A DNA stretch of 57,610 nucleotides from Frankia sp. QA3. GTDB lineage: Bacteria; Actinomycetota; Actinomycetes; Frankiales; Frankiaceae. Positions 35,847 through 45,051 of this stretch are shown here, in pieces. The position numbers and the translations under genes are program-made. Each line of letters starts with the position of its first letter. Position 1 is the stretch's first letter. Where the stretch lies: assembly GCF_000262465.1 (NCBI RefSeq), contig NZ_CM001489.1, positions 3,113,675 through 3,171,284 on the forward strand, written 5' to 3'. The notes beneath the pieces are model-generated. The model was not told the origin of the DNA. It made no database searches and was given only the letters and a program-made list of their open reading frames with translations.

Positions 35847-36371
35847 GTGACGACATCCTGGCGCGACTTCGAGACCGCCCACCCCGCCTTCGCCGACACC
35901 GTGCGTACCCGGTTCGAGGCGTTCCGCCATCACGTCCTGGCCACGATCCGCGCCGACGGCTCCCCGCGCACCAGCGGGATCGAGGTCACGTTCCGCTCCG
36001 GCGAGCTGTGGCTCGGCAGCATGCCCGACGCGCGCAAGTCCCGCGACCTGCGCCGCGACCCCCGCTTCGCGCTGTCCGCCAACCCCGGACCGGGCACCGA
36101 CATGGCCGGCGGCGACGTCCGGATCGCGGGCCTCGCCCGCTGGGTCGACGACCCGGCGACCCTGGCCCGCTTCGCCGAACAGGTGCAGCCCCCCGAGCCG
36201 TTCGACCTGTTCCGCGTCGAGCTCACCGAGGTCGTCCGCACCACCGTCGACGAGGCCGCCGAGGAGATCGTCCTCGCGAGCTGGCGCCCCGAATACCCCG
36301 CCCTCCGCGTCCAACGCCGCGGCAACAGCTCCGCCACAATCCGCGAAAGCTGGGCCGAAGTAAACGCCTGA
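35847..36371 (+). CDS. Pyridoxamine 5'-phosphate oxidase-like (split-barrel flavin/F420) protein
   Basis: A 174-residue split-barrel protein. Seen: TRFEAFRHHVLATIRADGSP, GIEVTFRSGELWLGSMPDARKS blocks, then SRDLRRDPRFALSANPGP, a phosphate-binding-loop pattern of the PNPOx/F420-dependent family. The final segment is VLASWRPEYPALRVQRRG. It likely binds FMN or F420; substrate unknown. The GTG at 35847 has AGGA seven bases upstream; an ATG at 35817 lacks a site. Confidence 0.85.
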   Translation: MTTSWRDFETAHPAFADTVRTRFEAFRHHVLATIRADGSPRTSGIEVTFRSGELWLGSMPDARKSRDLRRDPRFALSANPGPGTDMAGGDVRIAGLARWVDDPATLARFAEQVQPPEPFDLFRVELTEVVRTTVDEAAEEIVLASWRPEYPALRVQRRGNSSATIRESWAEVNA

Positions 36372-36503
36372 CTTGCGGACATCCCAGCCATACCGAGTGC
36401 GGAGTACATGCCTGATCCGTTACTCCGCCAGGCGGAGGATGATTGCTGAGATACTGCCCTGGTCCGGCTTTGAAGTCAGGTTCGTCGACATGAATGGAGA
36501 ACA

Positions 36504-37262
36504 GTGATCAGGGCTGGCGACGTCGACTATGACAGGCATGGCGGCGGCTACGCGACGCTACGACGGACGGACCCCCGGATTGAAGCCCGGGTACATGCCG
36601 CCCTCGGCGACGCGCGCACTGTGCTCAACGTGGGCGCGGGTGCCGGATCGTACGAGCCGACGGATCGGTACGTGGTCCCGGTCGAACCGTCGGCCGCCAT
36701 GCGCGCCCAACGCCCCGGCGGCCTGGCGCCCGCGGTGCGCGCGATCGCCGAGGACCTGCCGTTCGATGACGACTCGTTCGACGCCGCGATGGCCCTGGTG
36801 ACCGTGCACCAGTGGTCCGACGCCCGGCGTGGTCTGCGCGAGCTGCGGCGGGTGAGCCGTGGTCCCGTCGTGGTGCTCACCTTCGACGGCGACGCGCTCG
36901 ACCTGCTGTGGCTCGCCGAGTACGCGCCGGAACTGATCGCGGCCGAACGCCGCCGGTTCCCCGGCATCGACGTGCTCTCCGAGCTGATCGGTAGGCACGT
37001 GGAGGTCGAGGCGGTGCCGGTACCCATCGACTGCGTCGACGGGTTCACCGAGGCCTTCTATGCCCGCCCGGAGAAGTTCCTCGATCCGACGGCGCGCCGA
37101 GCGCAGTCGGCGTGGAGTTTCGTCAGCGACACCGACGAGGACCGATCGGTCGACCGACTCCGGCAGGATCTTGAGTCGGGGAGCTGGGACGAGCGGCACG
37201 GGCACCTGCGGACCCAGAACGAGTTCGTCGGGGCTCTGAGGCTCCTCACCGGCCATCCATGA
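36504..37262 (+). CDS. Class I SAM-dependent methyltransferase
   Basis: A 252-residue methyltransferase with motif I TVLNVGAGAGSYEP, the acidic end of strand 2 in VVPVEPSAAMRAQR, motif with AIAEDLPFDDDSFDAAMALV and VHQWSDARRGLRELRRVSRG. The pattern fits the small-molecule (UbiE/Tam-like) class; substrate unknown. The GTG at 36504 follows TGGAGAACA, the same ribosome-binding context as the TerD gene. Confidence 0.9.
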   Translation: MIRAGDVDYDRHGGGYATLRRTDPRIEARVHAALGDARTVLNVGAGAGSYEPTDRYVVPVEPSAAMRAQRPGGLAPAVRAIAEDLPFDDDSFDAAMALVTVHQWSDARRGLRELRRVSRGPVVVLTFDGDALDLLWLAEYAPELIAAERRRFPGIDVLSELIGRHVEVEAVPVPIDCVDGFTEAFYARPEKFLDPTARRAQSAWSFVSDTDEDRSVDRLRQDLESGSWDERHGHLRTQNEFVGALRLLTGHP

Positions 37263-37466
37263 CCGGGGGCCGCGGCTGCGGCGGCCGGCATGAATCCGAC
37301 GATGGCGCGAACCCACCAGACCCGCCACGCCGAACTCGGCGAGCAGCCAGCTCCACGCCGTGGCCGAGGAGCTGGGCAGCGGCCCCTGGCGAGGCTGGCT
37401 GCGCCTCGGCGCGGTCCACCACGCCCCGACGGGTTCCACGGATCCGACGGGTTCCACGGAACCGGG
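37263..37466. other. Region without an intact gene after the methyltransferase
   Basis: About 200 bp of GC-rich sequence with short open frames on both strands. A direct repeat GACGGGTTCCACGGA occurs at about 37428 and 37446, just before the WD40-like remnant. I see no complete gene; it is part of the mosaic described next. Confidence 0.4.
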
Positions 37467-38040
37467 CGGCTGTGGGACACCGCCAGCGGCCAGACGGTCG
37501 CCTCCGTCGTCCAACTGGGCGAGGGATGGGCGGTGCTACTGCCCGACGGGTCCTACCCGCTTTCGGGGGAGGCGGCAGCGATCCGCGGTGCGGTAGGGGC
37601 GGCCTTCGCCCGACAGGTCGAACCTGGTCAGCTCCCGGTCGAGGTCGCCCTCGTGGACGACCTTCGTACCGGTGCGGCGGGGATACCCGCGCTCTCGCTC
37701 GTCGCGACCATGGACGCGGACGAGATCATCGACCATGTCCTGGGCACCCGCGCCACGGTGGGCCACACCCCGGTGCTCGCGCTCGGGCCGCTCAGCGTCC
37801 GGCCCGACCATCAACGACGCCGCGTCGGTCACGCGCTCATGCATGCCGTGCTCGGCGCCGCCGACGCCCTCGGCGAACCGCTGGTCGGCCTGCTCGGTGA
37901 CCCGGGATATTACTCCCGCTTCGGTTTCCGTCCCAGCGTTGAATGTGGCATCACCGCGCCCCGCCCTGCATGGGGCGCGCATTTCCAGGTACGGACCCTC
38001 ACCGCGGGCCGCCCGTCGCCACGGGGACGGTTCACCTATG
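37467..38040 (+). pseudogene. Chimeric remnant: WD40-protein tail joined to a GNAT acetyltransferase domain
   Basis: One open frame carries RLWDTASGQTVASVVQLGEG then WAVLLPDGSYPL (37467-37565), which matches the end of WD40/TIR-type actinomycete proteins, and continues without break into a GNAT domain (37572-38040). The GNAT part has ALGPLSVRPDHQRRRVGHAL for acetyl-CoA binding and LLGDPGYYSRFGFRP. It lacks the family's normal start and, after RGRFTYA, its normal end; a different sequence follows. No good start codon with a ribosome-binding site precedes it. It appears to be a deletion fusion. A functional fused acetyltransferase is possible but unlikely. Confidence 0.65.
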
Positions 38041-38199
38041 CGGTGGGGCGTCAACTACGTCGCGGACAACGCCGACCGCTACGGCCGAGTACATGCGGAA
38101 GAAGGCAGCGACCTGCGCGCGCTCCTCGCCGAGACGAAGCAGGACCGCGCCATCCGAACGCGTACGTCCGTGGTTCCGCGGAACACCCCGATCGGATGA
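38038..38199 (+). pseudogene. Unassigned gene fragment following the GNAT remnant
   Basis: A frame opening at ATG 38038 reads MRWGVNYVADNADRYGRVHA then EEGSDLRALLAETKQDRA, with codon use like real genes, and stops at 38199. It looks like the C-terminal end of another protein spliced to the GNAT remnant. I do not recognise the parent. Confidence 0.35.
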
Positions 38200-38215
38200 T
38201 CTTGATCATTCCGGC

Positions 38216-39058
38216 GTGCCGCGGGAGCACGTCAACGTCGTTGATTATCATGGTGGCATCGACGACATCGAGAAGGATCAGCCGGGTGGGGCGGAGCCCG
38301 GCGATGAGCCCACGCCGCCCGAGGGTTCGGCGCGCGAGGACAGCGCAGGCGAAGGCGACGACGCCCCGGCCGACGGGGCCCCGGCCGACGGGGCGCGGCG
38401 GGGCCGTCGAGGCAGGTCGCGGCGGACGCCGCGGGGGACGTTGTCGCGTGAGGTGCTGATGGCGGCGGCGATGGAGGTCGTCGACACCAACGGCGCGGGG
38501 GCGTTCAGCATGCGGGCGCTCGGCGGGTTCCTCGACTGCGACCCCACCGCGATGTACCGGCATTTCGCCACCAAGAACGCCCTGCTCGACGCGCTCGTCG
38601 ACAGCGTGATCCGGGACGGGGTGGCGGACCTGCCGGAGACCGACGACCCGCGCGCCGACATCCGGGCGAACTTCCGCCAGCTGCGCCGCTCGCTGCTCGC
38701 GCACCCGACGCTGGCCCCGCTGGTGCTGCGCCGCCCACCGGGCGTCGGCGCCTACTGGGAGCGCTCCGACCACGCCGTCGCCCAGCTTCACCGCGCCGGC
38801 ATGGACCCGGCGGACGCCGCCAACGTCTACCAGACGCTGCTGTTCTACACCCTCGGCCACACCCTGTCCGAGGCCCGCCAGCTCGCCCGCGCGGTGGAGA
38901 AGGAGGGGGCGGGCGCCCGCGGCGGGCCGGTGGCGGCGGTGCGGCCGCCGGCGGAGCTCCATCCGGACCTGTCCGACGTCGCCCCGCACCTGCGGGAGGA
39001 CAACGAGGCGCAGTTCCTCGCCGGGCTCGACCTGATCCTGCGCGACCTACCCCGATAG
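38216..39058 (+). CDS. TetR-family regulator with acidic N-terminal extension
   Basis: A 280-residue product. The TetR HTH is at about 85-130: LSREVLMAAAMEVVDTNGAG, then MRALGGFLDCDPTAMYRHF. The C-terminal part (RRSLLAHPTLAPLVLRRPPG and YQTLLFYTLGHTL) fits the TetR_C_1 class typical of TetR itself. The first 75 residues are a disordered acidic/basic tail. The GTG at 38216 is a guess; a later GTG near 38450 would give a conventional-length TetR. Target unknown. Confidence 0.82.
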   Translation: MPREHVNVVDYHGGIDDIEKDQPGGAEPGDEPTPPEGSAREDSAGEGDDAPADGAPADGARRGRRGRSRRTPRGTLSREVLMAAAMEVVDTNGAGAFSMRALGGFLDCDPTAMYRHFATKNALLDALVDSVIRDGVADLPETDDPRADIRANFRQLRRSLLAHPTLAPLVLRRPPGVGAYWERSDHAVAQLHRAGMDPADAANVYQTLLFYTLGHTLSEARQLARAVEKEGAGARGGPVAAVRPPAELHPDLSDVAPHLREDNEAQFLAGLDLILRDLPR

Positions 39059-39518
39059 AAGTGATCCGCCGTATGCGGCGCATGCACCGGCCGGCCGCGG
39101 CGTAACAGCCCGGACGGCGGGCGGCCGAGCCGGGGCTCGGCCCGCGTCCGATCTGGCGGGATGCCCTGCCGTCGCGGGACGGCGGGGGCGCAGGCGGCCC
39201 CGGAGCGCCGAACACGAGGGAGCCGGCGGGACATCTCGGGCACGGGCGCGCTAACCTGCAACGGGTACCCCGTGACGGTTACGGCACGGCGCAGCCTTGC
39301 TACGGTACGAGCGAGCCCGTGGCCCCGAGCCGCCCGCGCGAAAGGCCCCAGATCCTCACGATGGGCCGCCGCGGCGCCACCCGCGGGTAACCGCGGACGG
39401 CTGGACGTCGGCGGCCCGTCGGCGGGCGCGCACCGGCGCCGGCGGCGGGTCGGTTGACCGGTGCCGCGGGCCGGCCTGACCACGCCGACGAACGAAGACG
39501 ACGAGATCGGAGCACCGG
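39059..39518. other. Intergenic region upstream of the folD-type gene
   Basis: No gene seen in 460 bp. It contains CGTGACGGTTACGGCACGG (39271-39289) and TTGCTACGGTACGAGCG (39296-39312), which share ACGGT/ACGG units and could be regulatory. No clear riboswitch or terminator was recognised. Confidence 0.4.
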
Positions 39519-40349
39519 ATGAGGTTGCTCGACGGGCGGTCCATGGCCGCCGAGATCGGCCGGTACGTGATCGACGAGGCCGAGCGGCTGATGCTCGCCG
39601 GCAAGACACCGACGCTGGCCGTGGTCCTGCCGAACGCGGATCCGGCCGCCCGCTCCTACACCCACATCATCGAACGAACCGCCGGCAAGGTCGGGGTCCG
39701 CTGCGAGCCGCACACCCCGACCGGCGGCCCGTCGGCGGTGCTCGACACGGTCGACGCGCTGGCCGCCGACCCGCTGGTCGACGGGATCATCGTCCAGACG
39801 CCGCTGCCCGCCGGGCTGAGCTCCCGCGAGGTCGGCGAGCGCATCCCCGTCGCCAAGGACGTGGACGGGATGAACCCGGAGAGCCTGGGCCGGCTCGCCC
39901 TGGGGCTGCCGGGCTTCGCTCCGGCGACCGCCGCCGCGGTGGTGGAGATCCTCACCCGCGCCCGGATCCCGATGTCGGGGGCCCGGGTGTGCGTCATCGG
40001 CCGCGGGCCGGTGGTCGGCAAGCCGGTCTCGCTGCTGCTGCTCGCCGAGGACGCGACCGTCACCGTCTGCCATTCCCACACGAAGGACCTGGTGACGATC
40101 GCCCACGAGGCCGACATCATCGTGTCCGCGACGGGGGTTGCGCGCCTCATCGGCGCCGGGTTCGTCCGCCCGGGGGCGACGGTCATCGACGTCGGCACGG
40201 CGGTCACCGACGCCGGCCAGGTCGGCGACGTCGACGCCGCGGCGATCGCCCCGGTCGCCGGCGCCCTCACCCCGGTGCCGGGCGGCGTCGGGCCGGTGAC
40301 GACCATGCTGCTGCTGCGCAACACGATCCGGGCCGCACGCGCCGACTGA
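39519..40349 (+). CDS. folD: FolD-family methylene-THF dehydrogenase/cyclohydrolase paralogue
   Basis: A 276-residue FolD-type protein. Recognised: [29 protein letters not shown], the nucleotide site [17 protein letters not shown], and [20 protein letters not shown]. FolD interconverts 5,10-methylene-THF and 10-formyl-THF. The active-site helix reads [15 protein letters not shown], so the Lys of YxxxK (Lys54 in E. coli, Lys56 in human) is Ile51. The usual PCTPxG turn is PATAAA. Cyclohydrolase activity would be expected to be lost. It may be a specialised dehydrogenase or another folate enzyme, with a normal FolD elsewhere in the genome. ATG start. Confidence 0.88.
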   Translation: MRLLDGRSMAAEIGRYVIDEAERLMLAGKTPTLAVVLPNADPAARSYTHIIERTAGKVGVRCEPHTPTGGPSAVLDTVDALAADPLVDGIIVQTPLPAGLSSREVGERIPVAKDVDGMNPESLGRLALGLPGFAPATAAAVVEILTRARIPMSGARVCVIGRGPVVGKPVSLLLLAEDATVTVCHSHTKDLVTIAHEADIIVSATGVARLIGAGFVRPGATVIDVGTAVTDAGQVGDVDAAAIAPVAGALTPVPGGVGPVTTMLLLRNTIRAARAD

Positions 40350-40380
40350 CGGAAGCCGCCGGGTCGCCGGCCGGCACCCC

Positions 40381-40455
40381 GGCGTGCCACGGGGTGCCGG
40401 ACCGCGGGGTGCCGCGGGGTGCCGGACCGCGGGGTGCCGCGGGGTGCCGCGGGGT
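40381..40455. repeat. GGGGTGCCG-type tandem repeats
   Basis: About six degenerate copies of GCGGGGTGCC, some extended by GGACC, between the folD-type gene and the convergent GGDEF gene. No CRISPR-like spacing. May also fold into hairpins and act as a terminator region. Confidence 0.7.
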
Positions 40456-40458
40456 CTC

Positions 40459-42126
40459 TCACGCTGGGGTGCACAGCGGGTCCGCGAGGCGGACCCGGTT
40501 GCGGCCGTCGGCCTTCGCCCGGTACAGGGCGGTGTCGGCGCGGGCGATGAGCGTGGACAGGTCGCCGGGCGGCCCGTGGTGGGTCGCGACGCCCACCGAC
40601 ACGGTGACCGACAGCGGGGGTCGCCCGTCGAGGCGGCAGTGGGTGCCGGCGACCTGGCGGCGGATCCGCTCGGCGATGTCGAGCGCGTGCTCCCGTCCCA
40701 CCTCGGTGAGCAGGATGACGAACTCCTCGCCACCAAAGCGGCCGACGAGGTCCCGCGGCCGGGCCGCGGCCCGCAGCGCGTCCGCGACGGCGAGCAGGAT
40801 GACATCCCCGATGAGATGGCCGAAGCGGTCGTTGACCCGCTTGAAGTGGTCGATGTCGACGAGCAGCACCGACAGCGGCCGGCCGGCGCGGGCCGCCCGG
40901 CCGATCTCGCGCTCGGCGACCTGGCGCCAGTAGGCGGCGTTGGCGAGCCTCGTCTTCGCGTCCGAGCGGGCGGCCTGCAGCAGGTCGGCGTGCAGCAGGC
41001 TGCGTTGCAGCAGCAGTACCGGCGGGGTCACGGCCAGCATGAGGAACGGGCTCGCCGCCCACAGCACCGCTACCACGATCGACGAGCAGATCTCGGCGGC
41101 CCGCGCCGGCACCAGCTCGCGGCGGCCGGGCCGCGGCACCCGCGCGGGAGGCCCGGCCGGGCGGTGGACGTCGGCGCCGGGCGGCCCGCAGAGCCAGGCG
41201 TTGAGGCCGTCGCCCCGGCCTGCACGGGCCATCCCCACCCCGGGCAGGCCGGCGACCAGCGGGTACACGGCCACGGCGGACAGGAACGCCAGCGCCGCGG
41301 AACCCGAGCCGACCAGGCCCTCGACGGTGAACGGTCCCCTGCTCGGGCTGAGCAGCAGGTGCACGCTGGACGCGCAGAAGCCGGCGATGCCGAGCGCCGC
41401 GGCCTGGAACATCCGCAGGTGCGGCGGACGGACCGGGTCGGCGCGGCCCGCGAGCCAGCACAGCGGCAGGCCGATCACCGTCGGGTAGAACGGCGGCAGC
41501 AGCACCGCCACGGCCACGGCCCAGGTGGCGAGCAGGTCGTGGCGGGCGGCCGGGGAGACGGTGAGGTCGGCCCCCAGCCGCCCGGACACGACCACCGCGA
41601 AGCCCCCCAGGGCGACGAACGCCGCGAACGCGAGCACGTCGACCCAGCGCGGCCGCAGCCCGGCGAGGGCGACGCCGACCAGCGCGGCCCAGCACAGCGT
41701 GACCCCCACGACCCGGCGCACGACCGCCCGCGGCGCGCGCCACAGCATCCAGCCCCGCCCGACCAGCCGCGCCAGCGCCCCTCGCGGTCGGGGCGATCCG
41801 TCCCGGCCCGCCCGAACCCGGCGGGGCCCGTCGGTCCGTGGACCACCGGCTGCGGGGCCACCGACTACGGGGCCACCGACTACGGGGCCGCCACCGTGCC
41901 GGGCGCGGGGATGCCGCCCGCGACCGCACCCGGTGCCGGACCCGGGAGCGGACGCCGCCGCCAGGTCGGGAAGGTGGAGACCGGCCATGCGCAGCGCCGG
42001 CGGACAGGCTGCGGGCGGGCGCGGGTGGGCCCGCGGGGCACGCACCCGCAGCCGTCGCCACGTCCGGCGGGCGCCGCCCAGCAGTACGCAACCCGGGCGG
42101 CGTGGCAGTCGTAGGCGTAACGGCAT
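40459..42126 (-). CDS. Membrane-bound GGDEF diguanylate cyclase
   Basis: A 555-residue protein. The N-terminal 100 residues are basic and disordered; about eight membrane helices follow (for example CWAALVGVALAGLRPRW, FAAFVALGGFAVVVSG, CSSIVVAVLWAASPFLMLA). The C-terminal 170 residues are a GGDEF domain: DAKTRLANAAYW, VDIDHFKRVNDRFGHLIGD, and GRFGGEEF. The active-site motif is GGEEF and the inhibitory I-site RPRD precedes it by five residues, so it is probably an active, product-inhibited c-di-GMP synthase. Start uncertain: ATG 42126 has GAGGAAGG ten bases upstream; ATG 41988 is possible. Confidence 0.9.
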   Translation of the reverse strand: MPLRLRLPRRPGCVLLGGARRTWRRLRVRAPRAHPRPPAACPPALRMAGLHLPDLAAASAPGSGTGCGRGRHPRARHGGGPVVGGPVVGGPAAGGPRTDGPRRVRAGRDGSPRPRGALARLVGRGWMLWRAPRAVVRRVVGVTLCWAALVGVALAGLRPRWVDVLAFAAFVALGGFAVVVSGRLGADLTVSPAARHDLLATWAVAVAVLLPPFYPTVIGLPLCWLAGRADPVRPPHLRMFQAAALGIAGFCASSVHLLLSPSRGPFTVEGLVGSGSAALAFLSAVAVYPLVAGLPGVGMARAGRGDGLNAWLCGPPGADVHRPAGPPARVPRPGRRELVPARAAEICSSIVVAVLWAASPFLMLAVTPPVLLLQRSLLHADLLQAARSDAKTRLANAAYWRQVAEREIGRAARAGRPLSVLLVDIDHFKRVNDRFGHLIGDVILLAVADALRAAARPRDLVGRFGGEEFVILLTEVGREHALDIAERIRRQVAGTHCRLDGRPPLSVTVSVGVATHHGPPGDLSTLIARADTALYRAKADGRNRVRLADPLCTPA

Positions 42127-42534
42127 TGGCGGATGGCCTTCCTCGTTCTCGTCCGCGGCCGTAGTCGGCCGGAACCGCCCGGTGAATCCAACCTCGTCGT
42201 TGCTACTCACAGTGAATCGTTGAGAACGAAGAGTACGAAGACGTTCGCGTCATTCGCAACCATCGCAATGGCGCGGCTAACTGCTCCGGAGCGGGGACCG
42301 GCCGCCTTATTCCCGCCGCGACGCGCCGGGAACGCGTTCCAGAAATGGCATCTGACCTGCGACGACGAATGCGGCGGCGAAAGGGGCCACGCCGCGGCCC
42401 ACCGGCCGCGGCCAGCTCCACGACGCCCGCAGAGAGACCACACACGACACGCCCGGGAAACGGCATGGCTCCCCGTCTGGGACCAGCGCAGGCCGAGGTG
42501 CGGACCAGCCGGAGACCAGCAGCGTCGACGCGGC
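42127..42534. other. Intergenic region between bioA and the GGDEF gene
   Basis: 408 bp with no convincing gene. The part at 42203-42275 is clearly AT-richer than its surroundings (TGAATCGTTGAGAACGAAGA and following), and is the probable promoter region of the GGDEF gene. Confidence 0.4.
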
Positions 42535-43911
42535 TCAGGTGGTGCGGGCGACCGCCTCGACCATCGCACCGGTCAGGGTGGCCACGTCCGCCGGCGGCAT
42601 GACGAACGGCGGCATCGTGTAGACGAGCCGGCCGAAGGGCCGCACCCAGACGCCGAGCTCCACCAGCAGCGGCTGGATCACCGCCATGTCGACCGGCTCC
42701 CGCGTCTCGATCACGCCGATGGCGCCGAGCACCCGCACGTCGGCCACGCCCGCCAGCTCCGCCGCCGGGGCGAGGCCCGCGGCGAGCCCCGCGGAGATCT
42801 CGGCGACCCGCGCCCGCCACGGCGAGGACAGCAGCAGCTCGACGCTGGCGTTCGCGACGGCGCTCGCCAGCGGGTTACCCATGAACGTCGGGCCGTGCAT
42901 GAACGCCCCGGCGGGCGAGTCGGACACGCCGGCGGCCACCTCGTCGGTGCACAGCGTCGCGGCCATCGACAGGTAACCGCCGGTCAGCGCCTTGCCCACG
43001 CACATGATGTCGGGGCTGATCCCGGCGTGGTCGCAGCCGAACAGCTCCCCCGACCGGCCGAAGCCGACGGCGATCTCGTCGGCGATGAGCAGAACCCCGT
43101 GGTGGTCGCACAGCTCGCGGACCCGGGCGAGCCACCCGGGCGCGTAGAAGCGCATGGCCCCGGTGCCCTGCACGACCGGTTCGAGGATGACCGCGGCGAC
43201 CTCGTCGGCGTGCCGGGCGAGCAGCCGCTCGAACTCGGCGACGTCGGCGTCCTCGCACGGCTCGTCGTAGGCGCGCCTCGGCGCCGGGGCGAACAGGTGG
43301 CGGGGCAGCAGCTGGCTGAACAGGTGGTGCATCCCGGCGTCCGGGTCGCAGACGGACATCGCGCCGGAGGTGTCGCCGTGGTAGCCGCGCCGGATGGTCA
43401 ACAGCCGGGTCCGCTCGGGCCGGCCCCGGCCGGTCCAGTACTGCAACGCCATCTTGATCGCGACCTCGACGGCGACGGACCCCGAGTCGCAGAGGAACAC
43501 CCGGCGCAGCGGCTCGGGGGTGATCGCCACCAGTGTCTCGGCCAGGCGCACCGCCGGTTCGTGGGTCAGGCCGCCGAACATCACGTGCGACATCGACGCG
43601 AGCTGCGTGCGCACGGCCTCGTCGAGCACCGGGTGGCGGTAACCGTGGATCGCCGCCCACCACGACGACATCCCGTCGATCAGCTCGCGGCCGTCGGTCA
43701 GCGTCAGGCGCACCCCGGCCGCGGACGACACGGCGAACAGCGGCCCGGTGGCCGACGCCGAGGCGTAGGGGTGCCAGACGACCTGTCGGTCCCGGGTCAC
43801 GAGATCGGCCCCGCCCGTCCCGCCCACCCCGCCTCCGGCCGGCGACGGGAGGTCCGGGGACGGCGAGGCTGGCGCGGCGGCGACGGCGGAGGGTGGGTTC
43901 ACCCCTCCCAC
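42535..43911 (-). CDS. bioA: Adenosylmethionine-8-amino-7-oxononanoate aminotransferase
   Basis: A 458-residue PLP enzyme of biotin synthesis that transfers the SAM amino group to KAPA to form DAPA. Seen: [35 protein letters not shown] (substrate-site Trp-Trp and Tyr), [18 protein letters not shown], the PLP-Asp region [17 protein letters not shown] and the PLP-binding Lys in [13 protein letters not shown]. The first 36 residues are Pro/Gly-rich. Start at GTG 43911 (another GTG at 43902). No bioF, bioD or bioB is adjacent. Confidence 0.95.
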   Translation of the reverse strand: MGGVNPPSAVAAAPASPSPDLPSPAGGGVGGTGGADLVTRDRQVVWHPYASASATGPLFAVSSAAGVRLTLTDGRELIDGMSSWWAAIHGYRHPVLDEAVRTQLASMSHVMFGGLTHEPAVRLAETLVAITPEPLRRVFLCDSGSVAVEVAIKMALQYWTGRGRPERTRLLTIRRGYHGDTSGAMSVCDPDAGMHHLFSQLLPRHLFAPAPRRAYDEPCEDADVAEFERLLARHADEVAAVILEPVVQGTGAMRFYAPGWLARVRELCDHHGVLLIADEIAVGFGRSGELFGCDHAGISPDIMCVGKALTGGYLSMAATLCTDEVAAGVSDSPAGAFMHGPTFMGNPLASAVANASVELLLSSPWRARVAEISAGLAAGLAPAAELAGVADVRVLGAIGVIETREPVDMAVIQPLLVELGVWVRPFGRLVYTMPPFVMPPADVATLTGAMVEAVARTT

Positions 43912-44078
43912 TCTGGCTCATCGGCGACGCGGGTGGCCGTCCGGGACGATCCGTGCGCGACGCGCGTCACGCCGTGCTCGGGCCCGCCCGCCGAACCCAC
44001 CGGGCGCCCACCAGCCGCGATGTCCGCCCGCCGTGCCCGACGGCGACACCGACCGGGGCACCGGGCAGGATGGGCGGC

Positions 44079-44948
44079 GTGGTCATCCCGATTCACGACA
44101 TCAACCCGCTGAACCGGCGGCCGATCATCACCTGGCTGCTGATCGCCGCAAACGTGGTGATCTTCATCTTCTTCGAGCCCGTGGTGAGCTCGGTCGCCGG
44201 GATCGGGACCTCGACCCCGCAGAACGTCTGCGAGCAGCAACGGTTCTTCCAGGAGTGGGGCGCGATACCCCGGGAGCTGGTGCACAACACCCAGCTCCCG
44301 GCCGCGTACTCGGGCCACATCGGCGTCGACGCGGCCGGCAATCCCGGGTGCATCGTGCAGACGCCGCCGAGCTTCGACAAGATTCCGGTGCTCTCGGCAC
44401 TGACCGCCATGTTCCTGCACGGTAGCTGGCTTCACCTGATCGGCAACATGCTGTTTCTCGGGGTCTTCGGCAACAACCTCGAAGATCGCATGGGCAGGCT
44501 GTTCTACCTGCTGTTCTACCTGGTCTGCGGGTATGCGGCGACCTACGGCTTCGCGTTTTTCGAGAACGAGTCGTCGAACACCCTGATCGGCGCCTCGGGC
44601 GCCGTCGCCGGGGTACTCGGTGCCTATCTCGTCCTGTTTCCCAGAGCCCGCGTCATCGGCCTGGTATCCGTGTTGTTCTTCCTGCCTTTCTGGTTGCCGG
44701 CCTGGATCGTCCTCGGTTTCTGGTTCGCATTGCAGTACGTGTACTTCACCGGATTCGGCGTCGCCGACGGAGGTGCCGTCGCCTACGGGGCGCACGTCGT
44801 CGGCTTCATCGTCGGGGCGCTGCTCGTCGCGCCGTTCATCCGCCAGCTACGCGCGGCCGGACCGGGCACGCCGCCCCGGGTGCCACAGCACCGGTGGATC
44901 CGCGGGACCGGAGCCTCCGCCGCCGCCCGGCATCGCCGGGGCTACTGA
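44079..44948 (+). CDS. Rhomboid-family intramembrane serine protease
   Basis: A 289-residue multi-pass membrane protein beginning VVIPIHDINPLNRRPIITWL. Rhomboid marks: HGSWLHLIGNMLFLGVFGNN, catalytic Ser in IGASGAVAGVLGAYLVLFP, and catalytic His in YGAHVVGFIVGALL. It has about six helices and a 35-residue soluble loop between helix 1 and 2 containing two Cys. The GTG at 44079 has AGGA eight bases upstream; an ATG at 44070 overlaps that site. Substrate unknown. Confidence 0.92.
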   Translation: MVIPIHDINPLNRRPIITWLLIAANVVIFIFFEPVVSSVAGIGTSTPQNVCEQQRFFQEWGAIPRELVHNTQLPAAYSGHIGVDAAGNPGCIVQTPPSFDKIPVLSALTAMFLHGSWLHLIGNMLFLGVFGNNLEDRMGRLFYLLFYLVCGYAATYGFAFFENESSNTLIGASGAVAGVLGAYLVLFPRARVIGLVSVLFFLPFWLPAWIVLGFWFALQYVYFTGFGVADGGAVAYGAHVVGFIVGALLVAPFIRQLRAAGPGTPPRVPQHRWIRGTGASAAARHRRGY

Positions 44949-45051
44949 CCCGGCGAGGCCGAGCGGACCGCTTCCTGGCCGCCAACGGCACTCCTGACCA
45001 GGGAGAACTGCGCTGGCATCCGGGGGTGCGGTGAGGCACGCTTGACCGGCT

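Noticed and set aside
36558..37514. Minus-strand frame opposite the methyltransferase
   Set aside because: The sense strand has clear methyltransferase motifs; the antisense product has none.
40381..40455. Regular GC-rich repeats considered as a CRISPR array
   Set aside because: Units are 10-15 bp, contiguous and without unique spacers.
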